From the IMG/VR virus record IMGVR_UViG_3300025892_000031, positions 1 through 50,778 of that record: a DNA stretch of 50,778 nt; one strand, written 5' to 3'. Each line of letters starts with the position of its first letter. The first letter of the stretch is position 1. Below, in pieces: positions 15,594 through 23,032 of this stretch. The notes beneath the pieces were generated by a model that worked only from the letters and a program-made list of their open reading frames with translations, was not told the DNA's origin and did no database searches. The position numbers were made by a program, and so were the translations under genes. This DNA comes from a virus.

Positions 15594-15701
15594 GCCAGTT
15601 TTCTTTTGTCACGGAGTTAAACTGGCAAAGATCACCGTTTTTTTAGGTAGAATAATCTACCCAATCTACACCTCTACAAGGTCTTATGAATAGCCATGTA
15701 G
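15594..15701. other. Structured intergenic region between hsp20 and bS21 genes
   Basis: Within the longest gene-free stretch (15506-15743) there are three inverted repeats: GCCAGTTT/AAACTGGC (15594-15601 and 15619-15626), GGTAGA-ATAA-TCTACC (15646-15661), and CTACAAGG/CCATGTAG (15674-15681 and 15694-15701, one mismatch). On the + strand the first repeat is followed by CACCG and seven T, like an intrinsic terminator. No ORF over 10 codons fits. It may be the 3'UTR of the bS21 transcript or a small RNA on either strand. Confidence 0.35.
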
Positions 15702-15743
15702 TAATAATATATATATTCTTTCAACACAGACGGTATAGAATTC

Positions 15744-15986
15744 TTATATTTTTTTTACTTTTGTACCTTTTATCCACTTATAACCAAGAATTTCATCATT
15801 AGTTTTCTGTGCTTTTCTAATAATTTTTGATCGTTCTTTGGCCTTTTCTCTTTTAATTTCAGAGGGTTTAGAAAAATATTGTTTAGCTCTTAACTCTTTA
15901 ACTATTCCTGCTTTTTGCACTTTCTTTTTAAGAACACGTAAAGCCTTTTCTAAATTGTCACCTCTTACTTCTACTGTAATTGACAT
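15744..15986 (-). CDS. rpsU: Ribosomal protein bS21
   Basis: Small-subunit ribosomal protein that sits near the mRNA exit and anti-Shine-Dalgarno region and helps initiation. The sequence is a full bS21: MSITVEVRGDNLEKALRVLK, then KKVQKAGIVKELRAKQYFSK, PSEIKREKAKERSKIIRKAQ. Its 80 aa are slightly longer than the E. coli protein (71 aa), with a short extension ending KGTKVKKI. Phage-encoded bS21 is known from pelagiphage and other virus genomes and can exchange into host ribosomes. It follows the 108-aa gene by 3 nt. It may steer host ribosomes to phage mRNAs, including leaderless ones (inference). Confidence 0.95.
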   Translation of the reverse strand: MSITVEVRGDNLEKALRVLKKKVQKAGIVKELRAKQYFSKPSEIKREKAKERSKIIRKAQKTNDEILGYKWIKGTKVKKI

Positions 15987-15989
15987 TTA

Positions 15990-16316
15990 CTATTTACCTC
16001 CCATCTCATTTTTTGGTTGTCTTTCCCACCTAGGTGGTTTATCGCCCCCAACATCATAGTCGTGGTATGATCCTTTTTTATATGTATCATAATTAGGTCT
16101 AGGAGTGTTACCCTTAACACCTTTTGCAATATCTTCTTTTGTATAGGCAGGTTTTTTTGATTTATCTAAAGAGCCCATATTATATGCCATACCAGGTTTC
16201 AGTTTATCTATTTTGCCACCTTTTTCTAAAAATTTTTTCATTAATTCATCACGCTCTTCTTGTGACATTTTTGATTTTATTTTTTCTAAACCACTGTTGT
16301 CTTTAAAATTACTCAT
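15990..16316 (-). CDS. Hypothetical protein next to bS21, 108 aa
   Basis: Unrecognised. It is charged and apparently disordered: an N-terminal helix (GLEKIKSKMSQEERDELMKKFL), a KGGKIDKLKPG turn, then a Pro/Tyr/Gly-rich tail (RPNYDTYKKGSYHDYDVGGD, KPPRWERQPKNEMGGK). The start overlaps the stop of the 112-aa gene by one base and its stop is 3 nt before the bS21 ATG, so the three form one coupled unit. A translation- or RNA-linked role is possible from context only. Confidence 0.65.
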   Translation of the reverse strand: MSNFKDNSGLEKIKSKMSQEERDELMKKFLEKGGKIDKLKPGMAYNMGSLDKSKKPAYTKEDIAKGVKGNTPRPNYDTYKKGSYHDYDVGGDKPPRWERQPKNEMGGK

Positions 16317-16654
16317 TATGCCTCACTCACTAGTGATTTTAAATACTTACATTGACTTTCATTATTTTCAGTATTAAAACCAATAGATTGGTTATTAAAA
16401 TATTTTTTTATTGCCTCACCGATATGGTCAGCAACCACATAATGGAACCAACATTTTTTCATATCAGTTACTAAATAAACTCCATCTTTAATTTCTTTAA
16501 AATGTATTTTTGGTTTTTCTTTAGCATATAAATTACTAATACTTATAGAGAAAATAAACATCAGTGTAAGTAAAAATTTTAACTTGTGGGGCACAACCCC
16601 CACAAGCGGACTTACACTATGGATAGATTTTTGACTACTCAATAGGTTAGACAT
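16316..16654 (-). CDS. Small exported protein, up to 112 aa
   Basis: A hydrophobic stretch, KLKFLLTLMFIFSISISNLYA, then KEKPK, is a convincing signal peptide with cleavage after NLYA. The mature part (about 68 aa) has two Cys (in KKCWFHY and ESQCKYL) that could form a disulfide. The ATG at 16654 overlaps the AAA+ ATPase stop by 8 nt but gives an unusually long n-region; GTG at 16594 (PHKLKF...) would be more typical. A strong stem-loop (16583-16606) lies in the disputed 5' part. No family recognised; probably periplasmic. Confidence 0.6.
   Translation of the reverse strand: MSNLLSSQKSIHSVSPLVGVVPHKLKFLLTLMFIFSISISNLYAKEKPKIHFKEIKDGVYLVTDMKKCWFHYVVADHIGEAIKKYFNNQSIGFNTENNESQCKYLKSLVSEA
16563..16618 (-). 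promoter_or_regulatory. Nested stem-loop, terminator-like, after the AAA+ gene
   Basis: The inner stem CTTGTGGGG/CCCCACAAG (16606-16598 with 16591-16583) has a 6-nt loop and is followed on the minus strand by TTAAAATTTTT, like an intrinsic terminator. An outer 8-bp repeat AGTGTAAG/CTTACACT (16563-16570, 16611-16618) encloses it. It falls in the first codons of the exported-protein frame, so it may act as an attenuator. Confidence 0.5.
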
Positions 16655-17861
16655 TTATGTCTCCATCTTCGTCATCCTCACTATCATTGGAATTCTCTTG
16701 TAGAATTTCTGCCTCATCAGCCTTCTTTTTAGCGTCAAGGATTTCATCTACTGAAGCGCCACTATCTACTTTTGAATACAGATCAACAAATGATGTTTTA
16801 GTATCATCATCAAATCTATTAGTACATACAGATATTGCCTTCATTTTGTTTTTAAAGATACCATATGCCTCAGCGATATGCACAAGTCTTCTTGTACTTA
16901 TAATCTCATCAACACCACCATCTTTATAGGTCTTTCTAATCACATCGGCCCACGTTACTAAATTATGAGCAAACTTGTCATCAGATTTACCAGCAGATTT
17001 TAATTTTGTACTAATAATTTTTTCTTCAATTTTAGCACTTGGATATTCTTGTTCAAATGTAACAGGAAATCTTTCAAGGAATGCCTCGTTAAGTACATTA
17101 GTACCGATAAACTTACCATCATCACTACCTTGACCTTTAGTATTAGCAGTAGCAACAACATTGAAACCAAGTTTAGGTTTAACAAACTTGTTTATCTTTT
17201 TAACATAGACGCCTGAACCCTCAAGTATAGGTTGAAGACACATGATCTTATTACTAGCAAGGTCGATCTCATCAAGTAAAAGAACAGCACCTCTTTCCAT
17301 TGCCTCAATAACAGGACCATTTTGCCATACGGTCTGACCATCTTTTAGTCTGTAACCGCCAAGTAAATCGTCCTCATCAGTTTCAATTGTAATGTTACAT
17401 CTAATCATCTCACGTTTTGCCTCGGCACAGGCCTGAGTCACAGCAAGTGTCTTACCGTTACCAGAAAGACCTGTGATAAAAACAGGATAGAATTTTTTAG
17501 ATTTTATAATACTGTTTATATCAGTATAGTTACCAAACTTAACAAAGTCAGTATCTTTTTGAGGAACTACATTGTCGGTCAATGAAGACACGATATAAGC
17601 AGCCTTTGTATCATTTGAAATTTTGGCATCAGTTGTATCAACTGTGGTTGTATCAACTGTGGTTGTATCGTCCATAGAGTCAACATTAAGAGTATAAACT
17701 CCTCTACCAACTTTGTACTTGTCTGATTTTAACCAAGAAGGATTTTTAATAACCTTCTTTTTAACAAGAGCATTAATCTCAGCCCTAGTTACTGTATCTT
17801 TTTTGTAAGTATCTTTTAATACTTTCAATACAGTTTTTTGTGTTTTATTTAACTCAATCAT
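16647..17861 (-). CDS. cobS: MoxR/CobS-type AAA+ ATPase
   Basis: AAA+ ATPase of the MoxR/CbbQ/CobS group. A roughly 60-residue N-terminal domain (winged-helix-like: VLKVLKDTYKKDTVTRAEIN) is followed by a Thr/Asp-rich linker with a TTTVD repeat at 66-77. Walker A is GLSGNGKT at 131-138, Walker B VLLLDEID at 193-200, sensor 1 VATANTKG, then ERFPV. The tail is very acidic (NDSEDDEDGD). CobS-like ATPases are widespread in marine T4-like phages and are often named after the cobaltochelatase subunit, but the VWA partner at 17943-20078 points to a general MoxR-VWA remodelling pair. It has its own sigma70-type promoter and AAAGGA. Confidence 0.88.
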   Translation of the reverse strand: MIELNKTQKTVLKVLKDTYKKDTVTRAEINALVKKKVIKNPSWLKSDKYKVGRGVYTLNVDSMDDTTTVDTTTVDTTDAKISNDTKAAYIVSSLTDNVVPQKDTDFVKFGNYTDINSIIKSKKFYPVFITGLSGNGKTLAVTQACAEAKREMIRCNITIETDEDDLLGGYRLKDGQTVWQNGPVIEAMERGAVLLLDEIDLASNKIMCLQPILEGSGVYVKKINKFVKPKLGFNVVATANTKGQGSDDGKFIGTNVLNEAFLERFPVTFEQEYPSAKIEEKIISTKLKSAGKSDDKFAHNLVTWADVIRKTYKDGGVDEIISTRRLVHIAEAYGIFKNKMKAISVCTNRFDDDTKTSFVDLYSKVDSGASVDEILDAKKKADEAEILQENSNDSEDDEDGDINV

Positions 17862-17895
17862 AATATAAGTCCTTTCATATTTAAGTTATACATAT

Positions 17896-17924
17896 ATGCT
17901 ATCATTTTTTGGGGTAAAAGTCAA
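17896..17924 (-). promoter_or_regulatory. Sigma70-type promoter of the AAA+ gene
   Basis: Minus-strand TTGACT (17924-17919), 17-nt spacer, TAGCAT (17901-17896). The same -10 hexamer occurs in the promoter of the VWA partner gene, so the pair may be co-regulated. Confidence 0.7.
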
Positions 17925-17942
17925 GCGAAAAAAACCCTTCAT

Positions 17943-20078
17943 TTATGCGATTCTTTTGATAAAGTTTTGTAATAATACTCTGGAATTGATTCGTTTTTTC
18001 ATTCCCGACATAAACATCTTTTTTAAAGTTCTCTTATCAGTTGAATCTGATTCGAATACTTGATTAGCAACTCTAGTGCCAGAGTTTACATAAAAGTAAA
18101 CATCATAAGCAGTATTATAATCAGCAATAAATTTGTCTTTAGTAAACATTTTTTTAGCCAACATCTCTTTATTGTAAGGTAATCTTAATTGATATTGTAA
18201 TTCTCTGTATTTTGAAACTAGATAGAACCCAATAGTTTGTAAATCGTATTTCTTTTTTAAGTATCTTAACATAACACTAGTAAAATCTTTACGTTCCATA
18301 TAGTAACTACCAGCCATTTGATATTTACCGTTCAGTTTAAGAAATAACTCACCGTTACCGTGTCTGCCCATACTATTTGAAGCACCATCTGTTAGTGTAA
18401 CAAGTGATAACTTTTCAACGTTGTAGTCTTTTTTGAATTTTTTGATAATATGATCCATACCAATTAACGACTCATTAAGTGGTGTTGAGGATAAATAATA
18501 ATCACCTGAAATTGAAGGAACAGTTTGATCTTCATTCATTGGATCATAACGTCTGGAAGTATAATAATCACCAAAGTACATTGCAGCCCTATGTAATATA
18601 GTAGCACATCTCATATAATCAACTTTTGATTGTTTATGTGAAAACAATTGTACAAGTTTTGTAGAAGAGTCAGGTAATATTGTTTTACTATTAACAGTAA
18701 AGCCAGACTCTGAATAATCATTTTTTGATTCCCTACAGTTATTCATAAACGCATAAACTGAAAAAGGTATATTAATTTTTTTACAGAATAAAGTTAAATT
18801 CAATAATTGTTCAACTGTAGGTAATATATGTTTTTGCATAGAGCCTGACCAATCAAGTAATAAAATCATGCCGTGATTTTTTTGATTAGGTATAGTAGTC
18901 ATCTTTTTGAATATATCTTCAGCAAATTTATAAGTATGTAATTTAAGAGGATCAATAATACCTGTTTTATCTTGTGAAGCACGAGCATATAACTTAGCAT
19001 TTTTTTTCATCTCAAATTCTTTAACTAGAAAGTTAACAACATTAGAAGACTCTTTCATAAATTTTTGAGTTCTAACCTTTGCCTTGTTAATTTGTTGTTT
19101 ATCGTATTCTGTATTATTATATGCATTATCATAAATCATAACATCTCTAATAAATTTAGAATAAGGAATAATTAATTTTTTAAGATTAACTTTTGGTAAT
19201 TCAGCATAACATCTATCATGGGCAGTATCATCTGTAATACCCTTAACCGATGTTTCATACATCTCAGCAGTAAGAGGTCTTAATTCACTTGGTGTATTAT
19301 CAGTTGTACCTGCACCACCACCGCCAGTTTGTTTAGAGTCTTTTTTATTTGCCTCATCATCTGATTTATCTGACTCTGATTTTTTTTCTAACCATTCATC
19401 TAATTTTTCATCTGAAGTTTTATTTAAGTCATTACTGTCCATATCTGAATCTGATTGTTTATCACCCATTGATGATACATAAACTTTTTGTAATTCAGTT
19501 TTTTTCTTTAACTCATCTTTACAATAACCAAGTATTTCTTCGGATAGTTTTAAAACATCATCAAACGTTTTACATTTATCAACAGCGTCAACTAATATTT
19601 TTTCTTTGTTAGTAAATTTAAAATCAAGGTTTTTAGATGATTTATAATATAAATTAATTTTATCAATTAATGAATAATCAGTTTGTATATTTTTACCTTT
19701 AGTGCCAAAGAAATTATCTTTGTACATTTTATCAAAACCTTTGATATAGTCATCAGTAAGACCAGGATATTTTTTCTGTATAAGTTTATCAATTCTAGCG
19801 TCTTCAATAACGTTTACAAATGATTTAAATTCTTTAGTTCTATTTGCCATATCTTTCCATGACTCACTAGGAGTATGTAAAGCATGAGATACCTCATGGC
19901 CAACTAACATGTCATATACATGTTTTGATTTTTGTTCTTCTTTAAAGATAGGAATTGTTAATATTCTATTGACTACATCAAACGAAGCAGTTTGTACTTT
20001 GTTTTCTTGTACTTCGATATTTTCTGTAGCAAGTAGTTTTGCAAGTTGTGATTTATTTGTCATAATGTTTTTTGTCAT
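17943..20078 (-). CDS. VWA-domain protein with HExxH motif (CobT-like)
   Basis: Large protein with an N-terminal HEVSHALHTP motif at about 61-70 (zinc metallopeptidase-like) and VIEDARID at about 90-97, which resembles the EDxR segment of CobT-like proteins and could supply the third zinc ligand. A charged, Ser/Asp/Lys-rich linker with GGGG follows (about 205-265), then a C-terminal VWA domain with MIDAS DWSGSM at about 409-414 and TLTDGASN. The frame extends to GTG 20087, but the promoter at 20090-20118 makes ATG 20078 more likely. With the AAA+ ATPase it forms a MoxR-VWA pair. Whether it cleaves protein, remodels a complex or inserts metal is open. Confidence 0.85.
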   Translation of the reverse strand: MTKNIMTNKSQLAKLLATENIEVQENKVQTASFDVVNRILTIPIFKEEQKSKHVYDMLVGHEVSHALHTPSESWKDMANRTKEFKSFVNVIEDARIDKLIQKKYPGLTDDYIKGFDKMYKDNFFGTKGKNIQTDYSLIDKINLYYKSSKNLDFKFTNKEKILVDAVDKCKTFDDVLKLSEEILGYCKDELKKKTELQKVYVSSMGDKQSDSDMDSNDLNKTSDEKLDEWLEKKSESDKSDDEANKKDSKQTGGGGAGTTDNTPSELRPLTAEMYETSVKGITDDTAHDRCYAELPKVNLKKLIIPYSKFIRDVMIYDNAYNNTEYDKQQINKAKVRTQKFMKESSNVVNFLVKEFEMKKNAKLYARASQDKTGIIDPLKLHTYKFAEDIFKKMTTIPNQKNHGMILLLDWSGSMQKHILPTVEQLLNLTLFCKKINIPFSVYAFMNNCRESKNDYSESGFTVNSKTILPDSSTKLVQLFSHKQSKVDYMRCATILHRAAMYFGDYYTSRRYDPMNEDQTVPSISGDYYLSSTPLNESLIGMDHIIKKFKKDYNVEKLSLVTLTDGASNSMGRHGNGELFLKLNGKYQMAGSYYMERKDFTSVMLRYLKKKYDLQTIGFYLVSKYRELQYQLRLPYNKEMLAKKMFTKDKFIADYNTAYDVYFYVNSGTRVANQVFESDSTDKRTLKKMFMSGMKKRINSRVLLQNFIKRIA

Positions 20079-20089
20079 AATATACACTT

Positions 20090-20118
20090 ATGCTATACTA
20101 AAACGGTTTAAAAGTCAA
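20090..20118 (-). promoter_or_regulatory. Sigma70-type promoter of the VWA gene
   Basis: Minus-strand TTGACT (20118-20113), 17-nt spacer, TAGCAT (20095-20090). It leaves 11 nt to ATG 20078, whose expected leader is only a few bases; no Shine-Dalgarno sequence is visible. Confidence 0.65.
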
Positions 20119-20188
20119 GCATAGTTTTTGTTGAAAAACAAGGGTTTTTAGGAATAATTTTTAGAACAAAACGAGAACATATGATTTT

Positions 20189-21268
20189 TTACTTCATTCC
20201 TATGAAGATTGGTTCATATTTTCTACCTGGAATGTCAGGCCTTGCGAATCGTCCTATATAATTCTGTGATTGTTTCTTTTCTGATTTTGTACCTTCTAGT
20301 GTAGATTGCACCTTTGTACCTTGTTGAGTTGATAAAGATAGCCACCAAACTTGTATATCTTTAAATCCTGCCTCAACCATACAATCGTAGGTGTCTTCTT
20401 CAAAGGTCTTATATGATTTTACATTTGCAACATTGAAACCTGCATATTTACCTGGTTTCAAACCTGTGTGTGCGTTCTTAATAGTCTGTAATAAGAAACC
20501 ATTACGCCATGCGTCTTGTTGTGGAAATTTGTTAAATGATTGTTCTTCTTCATCACCATATTGTTCATGTCCTAAATAAGGTGGACTTGTAAATACAAAA
20601 TCTAAAGTATTTTGAGCAGGTATATAAGTTTCACTACCTTGTTTTAGTAGTACATATTTTTTGTGAGCATGCCCATATTGATCTCTAATCTTTTCTAAAC
20701 CTGCATACGTAGGAACACAAGGGTCTGTGCCTATGTAATTTACCCCAGCTGCGATTGCACCCATTAAACGACCACCATAACCCATACTAGGATCCCAAAC
20801 TGTACCTGCTTCTGTACCTTCTAGTGGACTATCTTTTTCTACAAATATATCATATAAAGTTGCAGCTGCTGTAGGCCTAAAATTAGAAACCATTTGAGTG
20901 CCACTATATCTTCTTAACATAGCTCTCATATCTGAATCTGTAATCTTGTGTGCTTCTCGTTTTGTGAAGAAAGTGCCTGTCAGTATTTTGTTAATACCTT
21001 TTTCTAAATGTTCTTCATCTTCCCATATCTCCATAGGTGTCTTCATCTTACCACATTTAATTGACCATGCGTGGTGCATATACGACCATGCAAGTGTTAA
21101 CCCATGTGTAGATTGACCTATGATTTTATTTTGATTATCTAGTAAAGTATCTCTATTAAATGATAGCAATTTTTGAAATTCACTATCACGCCATTTTCTA
21201 TCTTCAGGATAGTATGGGAATCCTTTGTTTTCTTTCCAGTCTTTAATTACTTCTTTTGCGTTTGACAT
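20189..21268 (-). CDS. DNA methyltransferase, TSPPY type, 359 aa
   Basis: SAM-dependent amino-methyltransferase. Motif I DPSMGYGGRL is at 159-168, GTDPCVPTY at about 180-188, and the catalytic TSPPY at 227-231. As in the 418-aa enzyme at 6187-7443, a long N-terminal region of about 150 residues precedes the SAM fold, and both share (W/F)DxSxG(Y/W)G(G/D)RL and a T-D/C-D-P-x-P segment. Unlike the classic restriction-modification layout, no nuclease is adjacent. Its start overlaps the GNAT gene by 26 nt. Substrate may be DNA, perhaps in a combined modification pathway with the GNAT and oxygenase next door (speculative). Confidence 0.85.
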   Translation of the reverse strand: MSNAKEVIKDWKENKGFPYYPEDRKWRDSEFQKLLSFNRDTLLDNQNKIIGQSTHGLTLAWSYMHHAWSIKCGKMKTPMEIWEDEEHLEKGINKILTGTFFTKREAHKITDSDMRAMLRRYSGTQMVSNFRPTAAATLYDIFVEKDSPLEGTEAGTVWDPSMGYGGRLMGAIAAGVNYIGTDPCVPTYAGLEKIRDQYGHAHKKYVLLKQGSETYIPAQNTLDFVFTSPPYLGHEQYGDEEEQSFNKFPQQDAWRNGFLLQTIKNAHTGLKPGKYAGFNVANVKSYKTFEEDTYDCMVEAGFKDIQVWWLSLSTQQGTKVQSTLEGTKSEKKQSQNYIGRFARPDIPGRKYEPIFIGMK

Positions 21269-21677
21269 ATACGTTACCTGGGATTGTGTCTTTTGCCCAA
21301 CTTGTTATCCCGATTAATTTCATATTCATTTTAACATAAAACTTGTTTGCTGTCAAGTTGTCAGCTCTTACTGATAAAAATACATCTTTTGGGCAATAAT
21401 CAAAAAAATTGTTAAGAATTGATTGAGCGTTACCAGAGCCTGGCGAATCACTTGCAATTTGATGTAATACAGTATCACCCTTTTCTACTTGTACATCACC
21501 TATTTTTTGTCTTCTTTTTGCGTGATGGAAGGTAATCAATATACCATCTTCTAAAATAAGTTGTTTTCTATCAATCATTCTCACCATGTAATCTGTTCGT
21601 ACATGAGGAAACCATTTTTTATGACTATAAAATATTTCTTTTACTTTATTAAAATCTTTCTTTTCAGCAAATATCAT
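21243..21677 (-). CDS. GNAT-family acetyltransferase-like protein
   Basis: The GNAT signature is in the C-terminal half: LHQIASDSPGSGNAQSILNN (pyrophosphate-loop-like) and VRADNLTANKFYVKMNMKLI, the latter typical of the final helix-strand of the GNAT fold. Its 144 aa suit a single GNAT domain. RTDYMVRMID and RRQKIGDVQ are additional features of a marine-phage subgroup. The acyl acceptor is unknown; GNAT-fold Mom of phage Mu modifies DNA adenine, so a DNA substrate is conceivable beside a methyltransferase, but that is speculation. It overlaps both neighbours by a few bases. Confidence 0.8.
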   Translation of the reverse strand: MIFAEKKDFNKVKEIFYSHKKWFPHVRTDYMVRMIDRKQLILEDGILITFHHAKRRQKIGDVQVEKGDTVLHQIASDSPGSGNAQSILNNFFDYCPKDVFLSVRADNLTANKFYVKMNMKLIGITSWAKDTIPGNVYVKRKRSN

Positions 21678-21910
21678 TTTAGTATATTAACCTCACTTTT
21701 AGTTTCTATTACAACACGAGCACCACAGTTTAATAAAGGTTTATCGTTACCACCATAGATAACTTTACTTGGCCCTAATATTTCTACCTCGTGGCAATAA
21801 GTATTGTTTTTACCTGATTTGATTGTAATGACAGGATCGTTTTTATCGTGTTTTTTGTTTGCTCGTATAACGTGTTGGTTAACGTGTATGTATGTCTTTT
21901 TATTCTTCAC
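21674..21910 (-). CDS. Conserved small phage protein, 78 aa
   Basis: A compact protein: YIHVNQHVIRANKKHDKNDP, then VITIKSGKNNTYCHEVEILG, PSKVIYGG, and a terminal LLNCGARVVIETKSEV. The IHVNQHxIRxN and CGARVxIET segments recur in small unassigned proteins of many tailed phages (recognised from memory, no function known). It overlaps the GNAT start by 4 nt and the oxygenase stop by 11 nt, so it belongs to the same coupled unit. No membrane segment or signal. Confidence 0.75.
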   Translation of the reverse strand: MKNKKTYIHVNQHVIRANKKHDKNDPVITIKSGKNNTYCHEVEILGPSKVIYGGNDKPLLNCGARVVIETKSEVNILK

Positions 21911-22502
21911 TTTGTTTTAGTAAGTTTTTGATTTTATCATTATTATAACAATCAACTACAAGATGTAGTCTATCTTTTGTCCATTTATTATGAACAGCGT
22001 GTGGTTTAGTAACATCTGTATAGTAGTATTTACCTGTTTCCAGATGATATAACTGTTCTTCTTTACCCTCCCATAGATAAAAATACACGTTTAAGGAAGT
22101 TCTTAAAGGGATGTGTATTCTAATTATATCTTTGTTTTTTATTGCTGTGTCAACCTTGTCTGTGTGTTTTTTAATTGTTGTGCCGGCTTTCAATCTCATT
22201 ACTCTAACACGCTCAAACTCAGCAGGTATGTGAGATAATATTTCTTTGATTGGCAATAAAGATGGCTCTTCGTATAATTTAGTCCATCTTAATTCATCAG
22301 GTTTTACATCAGATTTTAAAACGCCTGGTTTTAATATATTTAATACATCATCACTATATCCCCTAATAGATACAGCATCCCAATTACCCTTTGTGTTATA
22401 TTTTGTTTTTACAGCAGAAAACTGTAATTCATCTAAAAAATTGCAACAACTCTTTAGACTCTGTTTGTATTGTGGTAAATCTAGTTCTTTGACGAGTTCC
22501 AT
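21900..22502 (-). CDS. 2OG-Fe(II) oxygenase-like / aspartyl beta-hydroxylase-type protein
   Basis: A double-stranded beta-helix dioxygenase is suggested by KKHTDK with His113-x-Asp115 as metal ligands, IRIHIPLRTS, then VTKPHAVHNKWTKDRLHLVV with His168 or His171 as the distal ligand and Arg178 as the 2-oxoglutarate anchor. Its 200 aa fit the aspartyl/asparaginyl beta-hydroxylase-like group common in marine phages. Substrate unknown: protein side chain or nucleobase. It overlaps the deformylase gene by 22 nt and lies in a run of modification-type enzymes. Confidence 0.8.
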   Translation of the reverse strand: MELVKELDLPQYKQSLKSCCNFLDELQFSAVKTKYNTKGNWDAVSIRGYSDDVLNILKPGVLKSDVKPDELRWTKLYEEPSLLPIKEILSHIPAEFERVRVMRLKAGTTIKKHTDKVDTAIKNKDIIRIHIPLRTSLNVYFYLWEGKEEQLYHLETGKYYYTDVTKPHAVHNKWTKDRLHLVVDCYNNDKIKNLLKQSEE

Positions 22503-23032
22503 TTTTCTTGCACCTTTTTAATTTGCTTATTTCTTTTTTTTAAAGCATAGTTTAGTTTAAACTTACTAACTTTTTCTGTAAAAACTATGCCATTCATATG
22601 ATCAAGCTCATGTTGAAAACACCTGCTCACCAAGCCTATCATTTCTTCCTCTTGTTCTTGTAGATTCTCATCTAGGTATTTAACTTTTATAGCACTTGGT
22701 CTTTCTATATTTAAAAATAAAAAAGGAAAAGTTAAACAACCCTCTTGCATATGTATTGTCTGTTTACTTGCCTCTATTATTTCTGGATTTATACATACCC
22801 ATTTTTTACTATTATGAATATCTGGATGAGAGCCCATAATAAACATTCTGTACGGTTTACCAACTTGATTAGCTGATAATCCAATACCGCCATAGTTACT
22901 CATTGTTTCAAACATATTATCCACAAACTCTTTTACTTCTAGTTTTTCTTCTTTCTTAAATTCATCTATATTGAATGGCGCTATAGATGACAATACTCGG
23001 GGATCTGTTGGTGGTAATAAAGTATATTTCAT
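22481..23032 (-). CDS. def: Peptide deformylase
   Basis: Removes the N-formyl group from nascent proteins. All three motifs are intact: GIGLSANQ (49-56, motif G-I-G-L-x-A-x-Q), EGCL (97-100, Cys99 metal ligand) and HELDH (141-145). Its 183 aa match bacterial enzymes rather than the shortened versions of some phages, and it keeps a Lys-rich C-terminus. Deformylase genes are frequent in marine phages. Its stop region overlaps the oxygenase start and its ATG overlaps the gp46 stop, so it is transcribed with gp46-gp47. Together with bS21 and two tRNAs it is one of several translation-related genes here. Confidence 0.95.
   Translation of the reverse strand: MKYTLLPPTDPRVLSSIAPFNIDEFKKEEKLEVKEFVDNMFETMSNYGGIGLSANQVGKPYRMFIMGSHPDIHNSKKWVCINPEIIEASKQTIHMQEGCLTFPFLFLNIERPSAIKVKYLDENLQEQEEEMIGLVSRCFQHELDHMNGIVFTEKVSKFKLNYALKKRNKQIKKVQEKWNSSKN

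Noticed and set aside
20079-20087. GTG start for the VWA gene
   Set aside because: It is only 2 nt from the -10 box, so it would probably precede the transcript start.
20119-20188. A 10-codon ORF upstream of the VWA promoter
   Set aside because: Too short, no ribosome site, and it sits between a stop codon and a promoter; nothing else is visible there.
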